Shown one piece after another: positions 51,270 through 63,965 of a DNA stretch of 64,000 nucleotides; the first letter of the stretch is position 1; each line of letters starts with the position of its first letter. A program made the translations under genes and the position numbers. The notes beneath the pieces were generated by a model that saw only the letters and a list, made by a program, of their open reading frames with translations, had not been told where the DNA came from and did not search any database. Location of the stretch: NCBI GenBank assembly GCA_022925895.1, contig JAKSYS010000042.1, positions 1 to 64,000 of the forward strand, written 5' to 3'. This DNA comes from Fragilaria crotonensis (taxonomy: Eukaryota > Bacillariophyta > Fragilariophyceae > Fragilariales > Fragilariaceae).

Positions 51270-53050
51270 TCTTGGAACTTCTCCTTGTCTTCCTCTTTCA
51301 CTGCCTGGTGCTAGCAACAAAATGTGTCCGGATCTGACACTGCCTTGTATGCCATTAACAGGTCGCGGTAACTCCATCGGACGTCGTTTCCGTAACATTG
51401 CCACGTAGTATAATATCATTCCTTCCACATCCTTGCTCCGGGTGGCCTCGCTGATCTCCGTACACATCGCCGCGAGTATTCTGTTCGGTTGCTTGAGTGT
51501 GCATCCGTACCTTGCTGTTGTTTGAGAGCACTTCTAGTTCTCATTTCACTGTTACCCGTTGTTGTTGTGTTGATGGTATCGGCGGACCGGCGTCCTTCAC
51601 ATTTGCTACAGCTGGCTCCTTCTGTCTTGAAGGTACCGGCTCGCCTGCCTTTCCTCTCTTGATTGGTGTGTGGTGCTTTCTTTTCTTGTTGGTGGACTCC
51701 ATTGTGCCCACCTTTTGTCTCAGCTGTGATGTTGCGTCCTTTCTTGCCAGCTCCTTCTGAGACAAAACGAATCCCGCCTTCAGATGCCGTACTAGCAATT
51801 TGGTTCTTATATCTTTGACAGTGTCGAAGGCTACATCATACACGACATGTGATTAAGAGCTCACCAAGGCCGTATCCCTATGCATCACAAGTGCAATATT
51901 CTGTCTGTGTTGCGGCAATCTTCCCAAGTAAATCCCTGTCTTGGATCTTTGCGTCCATTTGTGGAATGACCGGTTGCTTACGATACTATGTTGCTTTCGC
52001 GTACATTACAGTTCAGTACATTACTTACCAGTTTCATCACACTCACACTTGTTGATGTGGAATCTGCAAAGACGACAAGGACACCAGAGGCCATTGGAAA
52101 GTGAGGGAACAGGCTTCGGATCAATACTTTGACAATGTTGAACTTCCCTTTCCAGATTCCAAGGTGGTAGCAAAATTGTGTATGAGCAGACCTTGTCTCT
52201 AGCATTGGATCAACAACTCTATTTGCAACTCTTATGTCCTGACAATGTTTATTCGTGCAAAAGTGGATCCTTACATTTGGCAACAACATCTGGATTTGAC
52301 AGCAATTGTGCTGGATATGGCTTAGCCTTCTCTTGTTTTTCAAGTGTTGCTTCTAATTTCATTTCAAGCAACAGTAGATTGAGCCAAGGTAGCGAAGTAA
52401 AAAGGGATTTGTCGGAAGCTAAAATTGATATTGCCAAACAAGGTCAGAATCTGATTTTGAAGGTGCTAGTTTTAGCAGAAACCAAGGTATGGTCTTGGTT
52501 GATGAGATTTCAACAACAGCCAAGCAAGGATTGAAGGTCCTACAGCAGGGGTTGGCTGAGAATTGAGAATGAGAGAAGATAACCTGCTGGGGAGACAATC
52601 AATTTTCCACAATGACCGACCATCCAAAGACCAAACCAGAGACTTGTGGTGTCCAACTTCAAATTTATATGCTGCAGTGGCAAGCAAAAGTGCTTTTTTG
52701 AGTCTGTGATGTGAGGATGTGATGATTTGAAACAACCTTGCTGAAATACTACAGGCCCATGTTTTTGCTTTAGACAGATTTTGTAAACTTTAATGGGAGT
52801 TGATGGGAGTGTTTCTGCACCGGCAGTGGAGTTGTTGGAGGTGGTTAAAACGTATCAACCACCAGGTGGCATGGGAGGGATTAGAAAACCATTGCATACA
52901 ATGTCATTTGTGATAAGGCAGTTGCAACCAGAAACATCCTAGTTGGAAGGATATGAATTTAGATGGCAAAAAGTTCCGAGAGTTGCTTGATATCAGATCT
53001 TGACTCATGATCTCACGGGGGTTTGAATAAGAAATACAAAGATCGATGTA
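51270..53050. other. Gene-poor sequence, probably decayed mobile-element DNA
   Basis: No intact gene. Fragments such as KTYQPPGGMGGIRKPLH and FVIRQLQPETS near 52,840-52,940 (+) look like remains of coding sequence but are broken by stops. The 51,541-51,843 minus ORF is basic and unrecognised; it could be upstream copia sequence. Confidence 0.35.
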
Positions 53051-53052
53051 GG

Positions 53053-53164
53053 ATTGTCTTAGACTACCACCTTATTCTGCCTTGCTTAATCTTCCTGGTA
53101 AGGCTATCATTGTCTTAGACTACCACCATATTCTGCCTTGCTTAAGCTTCCTGGTAAGGCTATC
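53053..53164. repeat. Tandem duplication of a 56-bp unit
   Basis: Copies at 53053-53108 and 53109-53164, beginning ATTGTCTTAGACTACCACC and ending AAGGCTATC, with only two clear differences. Confidence 0.93.
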
Positions 53165-54029
53165 ATAGTCAGTTGACTCCACGCCATCCTTGGTAGCTCA
53201 TCTCCTGATACGCTTGATCTACCTCAGAACGTTGCGGGTTTTACACCCATCACCAGCCAAATGGTACAGTTTTGGACAATTTCTTGACGTGAAGATAAGC
53301 AATCTTGGATCAATTTTTTAAAAAACGAATGACTCTCTTTCACACTTTCATTTAACAGTTGCAATTCGTTTCAATTGTGTTGAAACAATGCACATGTAGG
53401 GTATTGTCGATAGGCAGCATCTTGTACTTGTACACCTGGTGCAGACTTCCCGCTTTCACATGTCGAGTGATCTGTAACTCGCCGCGCCATCTTTGCTTCC
53501 ACCCCTGCTTCACCTTCCGTGATCAATGGAAAAGGTAGTCTCCCCTTCACGTCCCGGATGGGTGGCTTATTTACTGATGTTGCTTCCGCCGAGAAGGAAG
53601 ATGATTTCCCCGCCATGGATGATGAAGGTCTCCTCCCGTCTGGAGAAGGAGAAGTCCATTCAGAACCTCCTCAGAATTTCTCAATTTCCGAAGAAAAAAA
53701 TCAGCTTCAGTAGGAGTACATGATGAGGAAGACATTCCTGAGTCTTCCATGCTGGTATTGTACCAAGAGCGCATCAACTCTCTTGACAACAAGTGTGTCT
53801 CAATCTCTCTTGAAGTGGATCTACTACTCCAAACACTAAACAAGATTGGTGCACCTATGAAAGCATATGAGGCCATAAGAATGCAATGGACAAGTAGGTC
53901 TGTTTGCAGTGGTCATGTCTTGAGTGATTCTGCAATCACATCCTCTTGAAAGACTGTTTTGTCCATGGTGACAAAGCGTATTAACTGAGGAGATGGGTTA
54001 AAGCCAGTATTGGATACGCTTTGCCTTCC

Positions 54030-54430
54030 ATACACCTATGTTTCCATCAATGTTGCCTATTTCCAGGCATCTGCCATTTTTGCTGACCTCCTTTCCTGTG
54101 GACATCGTAATGTTGATGCCAACTATATTTGATGGCAATTGGAATCAAGACCATGATCCATATGCATGCAGTTCCCAGCGGAAACGTGATTGTCGATCTG
54201 AACACGGGGCAATCATACCTCAAAACCCACCACCCCTATGCAAGAACCCAAACGACATGTTGCTTGCGTGTCCTTTGGCAATTGACAAGACAATGTGTGA
54301 CATTGGTGGATGCAGGCAGGTGCCTGCCTCTGGAACCCATTACACTGCAGTATGGGATTGTGCAATTTGACGTTTGCAAGAAATTTGAGGCAATGCATGC
54401 TTTGGGTTACATCCATCCCTGAATGTTGAT
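54030..54430 (+). pseudogene. Decayed ORF, possibly of a Plavaka/KDZ-like transposase
   Basis: Two plus-strand frames together read SGNVIVDLNTGQSYLKTH, then CKNPNDMLLACPLAIDK, then LPLEPITLQYGIVQFDV and MHALGYIH. The pattern 'IDKT...SLEP.....GI.......AMR.LGYI' resembles, from memory, transposase-like proteins of the Plavaka/KDZ type that are repeated in algal genomes. Frame changes and stops make it a pseudogene. The attribution is tentative. Confidence 0.3.
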
Positions 54431-55465
54431 TTTCAGGCTGCAGAACCTGGGGTACCCTTTGAACTTGCCAATAATGCTCCTCTCCCCATGTATACAAATG
54501 CACCAATGCTACATGGAAAGTTAATGAGTACCACATGCAGATTGACTTCATCCTACATAAATCTGGTTTTCTTGATCTTCAAGAGAGATGCAAAAGGCGT
54601 TCAAATTCCTTGACGTCCTGCTTTGGCAAACACTTTGAAAACAAGAGGGCCATCTGACCCTTAGATGGATCATACCTGCAATGCTTGGGTTTCCACTTTC
54701 TCTCCTTCTTTGAATCCCCATGTGCTTCCGTGGGACCACCATCAGCAACAACTGCCAATGAAATTTGCAAGACAACACCAGCGGCCACACCGTCGGACGA
54801 ATCCACACCGGAGATATCCCGCCGCAACATGTTTCCATGACGCACAACTTGGCAGTCAACGGATCCAACTGATGATCCAGTTTCCAGGGTACCATCCAAT
54901 AATTCATCAGGTGGGATGTCCAGCAGCCCGACCAAGCCACCTCTTTTTGTCAACAGAGCGCAAGGATGATCCATGGCTGAAGCCATCGTCGCCATGAGAC
55001 GCCAGGCAGTTTTGCTGGGAAAAGTTTGAAACCGGACGACATTATTGTTGTCATTCTTCGCAACATGAACTTGAGGTGTTCTGTGCGTCACAGACGGTGT
55101 TGCTTTCTGAACCAGCATAAGACTGCCATTCTTTCTCGTCAAAAGAAAAAATAGCACCAGCACGTGGCTTTGTTTGTCCGGACATGGGATGGCCTTCCGA
55201 CATCACATCTAGACTCCTAACATTGGTGATGGAGGCAACGGAATGACTGATCAACCGCTAACGAAATAACAACTTGGCTGGCAGTGTTGTACCGATTTAC
55301 AAATGGTAGTCTCCACGTACTACAACTTCGAAAAACGCCCGAAGAAGTGGGCGGGACACCAACGTATAAAGACCGCTAAATGGTGAGCCAAATCGAAGTG
55401 GAATACCATGCTAAATATGAGCTTCGAAAGCAAAGGACAACGTCCTGAACAAATTCACAGCAGCG
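54431..55465. other. Gene-poor region with unrecognised ORFs
   Basis: A 194-codon minus frame (54,579-55,163) is open but has no recognisable domain and no codon-like regularity that I can vouch for; it may be another decayed element. Confidence 0.3.
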
Positions 55466-55551
55466 CCACTAAATGGTGAGCGTTGCCTTGTCACAAGTGA
55501 AAGCAACACCACTAATTGGTGAGCATTGCCTAGTCACAAGTAAGTGTGAAG
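55466..55551. repeat. Tandem duplication of a 43-bp unit
   Basis: CCACTAAATGGTGAGCGTTG and CCACTAATTGGTGAGCATTG start at 55466 and 55509, followed by matching CCTTGTCACAAGT and CCTAGTCACAAGT. Confidence 0.85.
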
Positions 55552-56499
55552 CACAGAAGCATCCAACCACCACAGCTACTACAGTTTTGCTTGTTGTGGT
55601 GGCTGCCAACCTCTGTAGATGGAGAAGTTGTTTAGGAACAATCAGGGGCAGCCACATGAACAAAAACCGGATTGTTGTTGGTGCACCAGTACCTAATCCC
55701 ACAAAACGTGATGTGGGATAACTTCTTGCGCATACTGTACCAGGACATTGAAGTCCCACAAAATGCCAACCTGGGACCTCAACTTTCAGTCTTACAAATC
55801 ATAAGACTACTAAGATACATAACATATTTTTTACATGTGAGAAATTTACTTAACAACTTAGAGAATTGATATTTGAGCTCTGATAACTATTTATATATAT
55901 AAATTTTGTAAAAGTACAGAATTAGAAATATGGAATTCATTCATACAATGTACATGTGCAAATTTTGTACCTCCATTGACAATCATACTGCAATGCATGT
56001 ACACGACCGCGACACCGTGGCTGTGTCATTTACATGTGCAAAAGTTTGTACTTTATTGACGGTCATAATGAATTCTTGTCAGTAGTACATAACCGCAACA
56101 ACGTTGTACGCCTTACACGCGGTAACTACAATACATGTACCATATTACCTTATTTTTCAGATATATACATTTAGAATACACAACTTAGTACGGTCTTATG
56201 TACACATTACACATGACTATGGCACAAGCACTATGGAATTTACATTTGCATAATATTCATGTGCAACAAATTACATTCTTGATTGCACAGTCATAGTACA
56301 TTCTTGGTACCTGATAAATAACCACATCCACAAGACTGATATAGACAGACAACTTACACTTAGTTGTCAGTGTCATGTCACAAGATTAAAAACATTAGTA
56401 GGTTAGTTGAATACTGTGAATCTGTACGATGAATGAAAAAAGATGATTATTGTTATTGTATATAATTTTCAAATTTTTGATTGTTGATGAGTTTGAAAT
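55552..56499. other. AT-rich region without genes
   Basis: AT-rich, with many TGTACA/ACATGTGCAAA words between 55,950 and 56,290, partly repeated. No coding sequence is seen. Confidence 0.4.
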
Positions 56500-56818
56500 T
56501 TGGCTCAGCATACCAAAAGGGGAGTGCACCTGAGTGTACAAGTGCATTACATGAGTAAAAACAAAAACATACCAATGCACACAAATAACACAAACATGGC
56601 GGGCAGCAACACGTCAGGAAATGGCGATGACAATGAGGAAGTGGGGGAGAATGAGAAGCCAAACAACACGGAGAAGACAGAGCAATCACAAACTGACTCA
56701 ACATTACAAAGAGGGGTTGATGCAGATGACTGTGACTCTCCATTTACAGGTTGTGATCATCAGCAACACAGCCACTCTCCACATACTAGTACAGGTAGCA
56801 CCCGAACATCTCAAAGAC

Positions 56819-56849
56819 ATTGCCATTGCCATTGCCATTGCCATGATTA
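56819..56849. repeat. CATTGC hexamer microsatellite
   Basis: About five tandem copies of CATTGC. In the plus-strand frame it reads as alternating His-Cys. It lies within an open but unrecognised frame at 56,500-56,925. Confidence 0.9.
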
Positions 56850-57064
56850 CGTCAACACAATCGTCAACTCTGCTCTCCATTTAGAGGTGGTGACAACCGA
56901 TGGCCGCGACATCAACAAAAATTGATTGCACTAATCATTGTGATGTGATAGGTGGTGGAGGAGCACGGTCTTGAGGAGGAGGACAACATGAGTAGGAGAG
57001 ATGATAGTGACCCGTCCAGTGGTTACCATGCATCATGCATATCAAGTGAAGATTATAGTCACTC

Positions 57065-58180
57065 TTGATCAAGAAGTTGAGAGCAAGTCAGAATCACCAA
57101 AGATGGGACGTGGAAATGGAGGATACCGATACGCCAAAAGCAGCAATGTCATACAGAAAAGCACATCAAGTACAGAAGAGAAATGTTGCAGATAGAACTC
57201 AGGTTCTTGTTAGGGGAACAATATTCAGGAAATCAAAATTCATCACAAGTGAGGCAATATTCAACAAGGCGATGATTATTGTCATCAAAACACAAGAACC
57301 TAGTGATGATGATGAATTCATAAGGATATACAAAGCAAATAAATACCCAATACGCATTCAAGTATGCCAATATGCATTAAACCATGGTACTGTACACAAA
57401 TGTCTACAGTACCATGCATGAGATACTATCAAATTTTGCGTTTAATGCAAATAGGGTATAGAGCCATACAAAGCTTGTGTTGTTGGTGGAATCAATGCCA
57501 AGAGGAGTATATGTGAGCAGGCTGGAGCAAGGATTGTCAAGGAATTACTTACCAGGCGGTATATTGAAGATGACAATGACCCACCTTACTTTATTCATTC
57601 ACTTGTCCATGAATTGTGACAAGGAGTCACGTTATAGACAAAGAAGCATTTCTATGGTTCATTGGTGAATTTGTTGCCTGTGTCTCAGGAACAAAAGTGT
57701 GGGGGAGGAAGAAGTACTATTTTGGGGTTGTCAAGAACTTGTGGTGACTGTGTCGGATGAAGTGCTTGCAATCCTACTTTATGAATATTACATTGAGAAG
57801 TGGATACCTTGTTATCACACGGAGAAACCGGGAGAAACCTTGTGGAAAGGCAAAGGAAAGTACACTTCATCAGTGAGAGATCACTGTCTGTAAGGACAAG
57901 GGTGGAGTGCTGAAGGTGTCACGAGATTCATTGCATTGTGTGCAATTGTTGATAGGATAGAAAGAGTGCAGATGCCAAAAAGCTGAAGATGCAGTGCTAG
58001 TAGTACTTGCTTTGAGGCGCCGCAAGTTTGGAGATAGTGTTGACAATGGAAATCACATAGATCCACAGGGGGAGAGACAGCAATGTTGCGTTATGTCTGA
58101 AGCAGTAGAGGCATTTTGTGAACAGTTACAACAACATTGTAATAATCAAATTATACTACATTTGCAGAAAGATTGACAAC
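57065..58180 (+). pseudogene. Decayed coding region of a repeat-type protein
   Basis: Plus-strand segments in changing frames read as one broken protein: TIFRKSKFITSEAIFNKAM near 57,215-57,270, then NAKRSICEQAGARIVKELL near 57,500-57,555, SQEQKCGGGRSTILG, DEVLAILLYEYYIEKWIPC near 57,760-57,815, GKYTSSVRDHC and GWSAEGVTRFIALCAIVD near 57,903-57,955. Stops and frameshifts interrupt it. From memory, similar segment strings occur in multicopy predicted diatom proteins, which suggests a mobile-element cargo, but the function is unknown. Confidence 0.4.
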
Positions 58181-59480
58181 TGCAAGCATCATGCAAATGT
58201 AAGATAGGGTGTACCAGAAGGGGTACATGTCCACCACAGACAGACGTGCTGTTTTGTGAATGCAACCGATGTAACATAAAGAATGTCAGGCAGCAAAGAC
58301 GCCACAGAAACAAAATGTGGCACATTGTACAATTGTTGCGACAGAGGAGATGTGCCATAGATAAAAAATGCAATTGACTTTTGTACCATCAAAGGGTACA
58401 GAAATAGTACATTCTTAACATTTTTTTACTTGTACCAAACTTTGGTACAATATACTATACCGGTTCAAAAGTGCTTGGGATTAAAAAAATGGTACATTGT
58501 ACCCCAGACAGTGTGTACAACCTGGAACCTTCTGAGGTACTTGAGTTCCCAGCATGATGCCCAGCATTTCTTTTGACTCAACACCATAAAGATATATGTG
58601 TTCTGGGACTCTCACATCTGAAATGGGTTCATTGGTGGGCTCTCCCAAACAACCCTCCTGCTAACTATTGTTGGTCCAATTATGGCCTTGACACTGACGA
58701 GATAAAGCTTGAGTGAATGGTCATTGGACAGACCAGCAAGAAATTCTGATTTTCTAACGGTAACCTTTGCCTCTTGCATTCCATACTGATTCAATCTCAA
58801 GCCAGCATTTGAAACTCCTGGATACCTTGGTAAGGGTTTGTATTGGGGCAGCATTTCTTAGGAAAAAGCAGTGCTGCATGAGACTTCATAGCTAATAGTG
58901 CTACTCTTGTGTGTCAGTGCATATTTCATAATCATTGAAACAGTGCTATAATCTAACTGCGCACAGTCTACTGTCTACAGCATGATGAGCCACTCCAAAA
59001 GTGTGCATTACTCTGACTACTTTAGATTAAGCCAATGAACTTCATTGGCTCACAACTGCTTCTACTAAGCTTAAACAATTATCTCTATTGCATTCTTGCT
59101 GGCCTACAATTGTAAGGGTGAAGAGGTAGTTATTGCTTCATTCAACTACTCACACATCAACATGAATGATCTCAATGCACTGGCTGCAGAATATCCTCTA
59201 TTCATCTTGGTAATGACATGCACTGTGCCATCTTGTTCATAGTGTTGGGAATCCTTATATTTGTGACGGTCTGCACTGACTCAACTCCCAAGCAAGTCAG
59301 CAGTGTTTGTGGAACTGCCATACTAGGGGGTTCTCACATTGTTAAGCAATTTCATCATCATTGAGGTTGGAGGTGGGCGTTGGTTGTGCAACACCAATTC
59401 TTTCTTTGTGTGTGCAGCTGCTCAGGTTGTGGACTTCCATTCTTGACCCCCCTAATACAGATGTGGTGGTACTAGCTGGT
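58181..59480. other. Gene-poor region, nothing recognised
   Basis: Short ORFs only, with no recognised domain. Several GGTACA/TGTACC words occur at 58,380-58,540. Confidence 0.35.
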
Positions 59481-59877
59481 ATTGATGCCTCATCTACTAT
59501 TGCCCACTCACACCTGCTCCCTATGCCATCCTCACCATGCTTTTCACCAGCCATCCATTGCTTGCTCAAAAATAACATCATTTTTGTAACTCATGCTGTC
59601 AATCCCATATTGAAACCAGCCAGAAAGGTACAGCAACAATGCTTTCTTCATACTGTGCCTTGTCAGCTACAGAACATTGTTATTGATGCCTCATCTATTG
59701 CCCACTCACACCTGCTCCCTATGCCGTCCTCACCATGCTTTTCACCAGCCATCCATTGCTTGCTCAATAATAACATCATTTTTGTAACTCATGCTGTCAA
59801 TCCCATATTGAAACCAGCCAGAAAGGTACAGCAACAATGCTTTCTTCATACTGTGCCTTGTCAGCTACAGAACATTG
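59481..59877. repeat. Recent tandem duplication of about 200 bp
   Basis: Copy 1 at 59481-59679 and copy 2 at 59682-59877 share ATTGATGCCTCATCTA... to AGCTACAGAACATTG, with a 3-bp ACT deletion and only a few substitutions. A plus-strand 177-codon frame stays open across both copies because the period (201) is a multiple of three. Confidence 0.95.
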
Positions 59878-60230
59878 CTATGACCATGGCATGAGTTGTA
59901 CAATTTTGCATCTGCAACAAGTATGAGTGTAATGGCCTTTCTGACGATGATAATCAGATTCATTGTACAACCTTTCTGACATTACTGATATAATCCAGAT
60001 TCATTTTACAACCTTTCTATGATACTGATTTTCCTGTTATTGCCCTTCTCCGAATGGTCTCCTGAAGCTAGGTGCTGCCAAATGTACACTCAATTTGAAT
60101 TCATGACAAGGATGATTAAGTTGGACACACCCATTCATCCCAATGGAAAGAGCAGGGGTTAGGGGTTAGTACACAGTTTTGCCTTGTGGTGTGTTAACAT
60201 ATAATCAAAAACACAATATTTTCAAAATGT

Positions 60231-60370
60231 CTAGCGCAGTGAAATTCCTTTCAATGCAACATTGAAGAGTGGAGCAGTCAAATTCCTCTGAATGCAACAT
60301 TATACTGGAGCAGTGAAATTTCACTGTATGAAACATGAAATGTCTGGAACAGTGAAATTCCTTTGAATGC
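60231..60370. repeat. Imperfect short tandem repeats with GCAGTGAAATTCCT
   Basis: Four irregularly spaced copies of a GCAGTGAAATTCCT..GAATGCAACAT-like block, at intervals of about 40-60 bp. Confidence 0.7.
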
Positions 60371-60660
60371 TTATATTGATAGCCACTTGTATTTGTCAGG
60401 TCTAACAGGCAGGGGTCACCACATTGAGGTAGGTCAACAACAATAGTTGAGCCAAATTATCTCTTTTGCTGAGATTATAGCCATCCATCATCAGGTTAAT
60501 TTTCTCCAGATGCAGAGTTGTTCAAAAAACAGGCAGGTCTTAAAACATTGCTGGAGTTGCCATACTGACAAGGCCAGGCTATATGTAGAGGCTGAAAAGC
60601 ACACGATAGAATGGGTAAGTCAAAGAAGCCTTTCCCTATCAGCACACACAGCTTGACAAT

Positions 60661-60930
60661 TCAGTCCAACTTATATGTTTGGGAGGATGATGTTTGATGT
60701 AATTCAGTCCAACTTATCCGTTCGGGAGGATGATGTTTGATGTCATTCCCTCAGTTCAGTTCAAACTTCTCAATCCCAGAGTGCCTAACCATATTAATGC
60801 ACTCACAAGTCAGGTTGGGTCATGAACAGGGTGTGCCTCAGTCTAGTCCAAACTTCTCAATCCCAGAGTGCCTAACCATAACATAAATGCACTTGCAAGT
60901 CAGGTTGGGTCATGAACAGGGTGTGCACAC
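60661..60930. repeat. Two adjacent tandem duplications
   Basis: First pair, about 43-bp period: CAGTCCAACTTAT...GGGAGGATGATGTTTGATGT at 60662 and 60705. Second pair, about 88-bp period: CAAACTTCTCAATCCCAGAG...AACAGGGTGTGC near 60,761-60,835 and 60,849-60,926. Confidence 0.85.
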
Positions 60931-60939
60931 CCTTTTCAT

Positions 60940-63440
60940 AAGGTACGGACAGCGCCCGGTTTCTTTCTGACGAAAGTTCTGTTATTTCATGAAATATGCC
61001 CTAATATTATTGACACTTCTCCAAATCCTAGTAACATCTTGAATCGACGTGGTTACGCTCAAAATGGCCGACTGGTTTCTGAAGCTTGAAAGTTTGGTGT
61101 ACTTATTAAATTAAAAATGAACCAATAATATCGACACTTCTCAAAAATTCTTCCTTGCAAAATCTTAAACCGATCTTCGGATGTATAGACGCTCAAAATG
61201 ACCGCCTGCATCGACAATCCACGGTCCATATCTCGTTTGCAATGAGGTGAACCGTTATTCTACGACAGCAAGGATCCACATTTGCAACGCCGTTTGCATG
61301 GATGATGATGATTGCTTTTGTCCACATCCCCGTTTGCAATGCAGGTGAACCGCGATTAACAACGACGGCATCAATTCGCAACGCCGTTTATATACATGGA
61401 TGATGATTGCTCTAAGTCACCTGCATGTTTCAGGTATCTTTGGACAATGACGAATACTTCAATTTCTGTTTTGTCATGGCGCAGAGTGGAACCTCATAAT
61501 TTGGTGTATTCGTTATGGACTTGAAACTTAAAACCCTAATCCGACCAAATGTGAACGAGGCCAAATGCTGACCATCACACGTTCAAGACCAGCACTGGGC
61601 GGAGAAACCAGCTGGACGGACTAAACAGTCTAGTAGCTATTGCTGAACTTGAGCTTATGAATTCCTTCACCTACGTGGAAATATTCCTCAACTTTATCCT
61701 GCGGAGTGTCACGAGCGCATTGGGCCGTGGTGATGCAAAAGAAAAGGAGGTGGTTCCACAAAGTTGATGGAATTAACGAAAAGAGAATTCGTCACTCACA
61801 AAAAGCAAGATTGTGATAACCGATGTATGATAGCATGACCCAACAACAAAAATAAGAATCATGAGTCATGATTCATGATTATTATTTTATTGTTGAGTTC
61901 CAAGTGGACAAGGAGCGGTGATGCTACGACCCGAGAGCTCGAAAAAACGTGCAAAAGGTAATCTATGCCGAACCGTATCTTTCTTAGGGCAGTAAGAAAT
62001 TCCTACAAGAAATGCTGAGCTTAACGCCCAATTCATATCTGTCGGATTGAGTTACGAGGAGGCAGATATGTTCAATACTAATTGACGATGATTTGAAATC
62101 TGAGAGTTTTGGGAATCGCTTTACAAAAACTCGAATATATGCTTAATCAGAGAAATCGCTAGAAAAGCGTTTTCGGTTTCAGTCAGTTGACCAAACGAAA
62201 GCCTAAAGCTGCCTTTCGTGAAGCGGAAGCGGATTCACACAGTAAATCCTTCCCAAACATTTTCTGCGAAAATCGATGCCAAGCTGATAGGAGTTGATAT
62301 CACATTAGCAAATTTCTGCTTCAATCAGCGACTTGAACCTGGTATTACGTTGAACCAAGAAACTGGTGCTGTTTCACGCCCACAGTACCAGGTACCTTAA
62401 AATGAGAAGGGATATGAACTGCATGAGACAGGAAAGTTATTGACAAGCAGAACACCGAAAGCTTGTAATCAATCTTTTCAGAAATCATTCCTTCTCCGTA
62501 CAAGGAGGTACTATGTTCTATGTGGATACCAATACAAACCATCATTTCAGGAGAAGAAGTATCTTAGTTAGCCTAGGTTTCATATGTTGCCCTGAGATGA
62601 GACATGTTTGACACCAGAATCTCCTCTTTTCATCTGTCTCAGCAACCACAGTCTTGATTTCAGATTTATTTCTGAGAGTGTGACGAGGCTTTTGAACACT
62701 CAGTATTTTTTCTTTAGAGTCGTCAATTCTTGTTAATTTTGAGTTAGCGTTTTCTATTTATAAGACGACTATTTAACAAAGTATTAAGGGAAGCCTTGCA
62801 ACAAGCGGGTTGATGACATGTGCATGTTGTTGCCATTTTGAATTGACAAGAGTATTATTTGTCGATTTGAGAATGAATGGGGTCGGCGTGGTCTCAAGCA
62901 TATCATTAATCTCCAATGCATCTATTTTAGAATTTGGAGTTCGACCATGTCGTTATGGCATTTATTTGATCGTTGGATACTTTGAAAACATTCTTGTAGT
63001 GAATTGCATATAAATTCCAACCACGAGCCATGAGTAATTGATTTGCATCTCTTTAACCATATATCACAGCAGACTTATGACCATAATGGGCGCTTGTTTT
63101 GTTCGAAATCCGAAGACATGGATGTGCTTCATTCAGGCCATTCGCCCATCGATCACAGAAATTCGTTGAGTTTCTCCACATAAAACCCATTTATGGTTCG
63201 TCCATGGTAATTTTTTCTAAAAATTTCCTTTCGACCCACCATTATTGAGTCTACTTCTTGTTGCGGATCGTGGCATTATATTCGAATTGAGTTCCTTTAT
63301 AAAATGCATTCTATCGTGGGTCGTTATTTATTATTTGATATGAATTCCTGGATAAAAGATAGAAGACATTCTTCTTAACACACTGTCGAATTTCGCTGAT
63401 TTGGCTACGCCGAGCAGTCTCAATTGAAGACTTTCTTGTG
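60940..63440. other. Gene-poor region with diverged repeats
   Basis: No gene is recognised. An imperfect ~95-bp duplication (GTTTGCAATG..GGTGAACCG ... CAACGCCGTTT) lies near 61,236-61,410. The rest has only short ORFs. Confidence 0.35.
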
Positions 63441-63442
63441 AT

Positions 63443-63690
63443 CACCCTTCCAAACAACCTTTCGCTCGAACTTCGTTGGCGGCCAATCCTTTAAAGAATA
63501 TGAAACTCTACGACGCCAAACTATCGACTTTCGATGGCTTGTACTCCCCATAGAAATACGAGACCCTTCCGAACTACCTTTCGCTCGAACTTCGTTGGCG
63601 GCCAGTCCTTAAAAGAATATGAAACTCTACGACGCCAAACTATCTCATTTCGCTGGCTTGTACTCCCCATAGAAATACGACACCCTTCGG
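63443..63690. repeat. Tandem duplication of a 119-bp unit
   Basis: Copies start at 63443 and 63562 and a partial third starts at 63681. Each contains TTTCGCTCGAACTTCGTTGG, ATGAAACTCTACGACGCC and TGTACTCCCCATAGAAATAC. Confidence 0.95.
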
Positions 63691-63867
63691 TACCAGTTCG
63701 CATGTTCAAAATTCAAACTGTCGAGGCCAAATAAGAGGTACGCAGGGTACAATTTTCGACTCCTTCAGGGATTCAGGGTACATCTCGGGTAGAATATGGA
63801 ACTTAACCGCCACTGCGAAGCACACCCCGAACACAAACCAAAGACCGTAATATAAATGTAAGGGTTT

Positions 63868-63965
63868 GATACATCATATTGGGGGAGGGGCGGTTAGATG
63901 ATGTTGTCATCTAACTGATACATCACATGGGGGGAAGGGCGGTTAGATGATGTCGTCATCGAACA
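63868..63965. repeat. Tandem duplication of a 49-bp unit
   Basis: Copies at 63868-63916 and 63917-63965, with GATACATCA...GGGCGGTTAGATGATG and TGTCATC in common and a few substitutions. Confidence 0.93.

Noticed and set aside
59361-59894. 177-codon ORF as a real gene
   Set aside because: Its length comes from the tandem duplication; it has no recognisable domain, intron context or gene neighbourhood.
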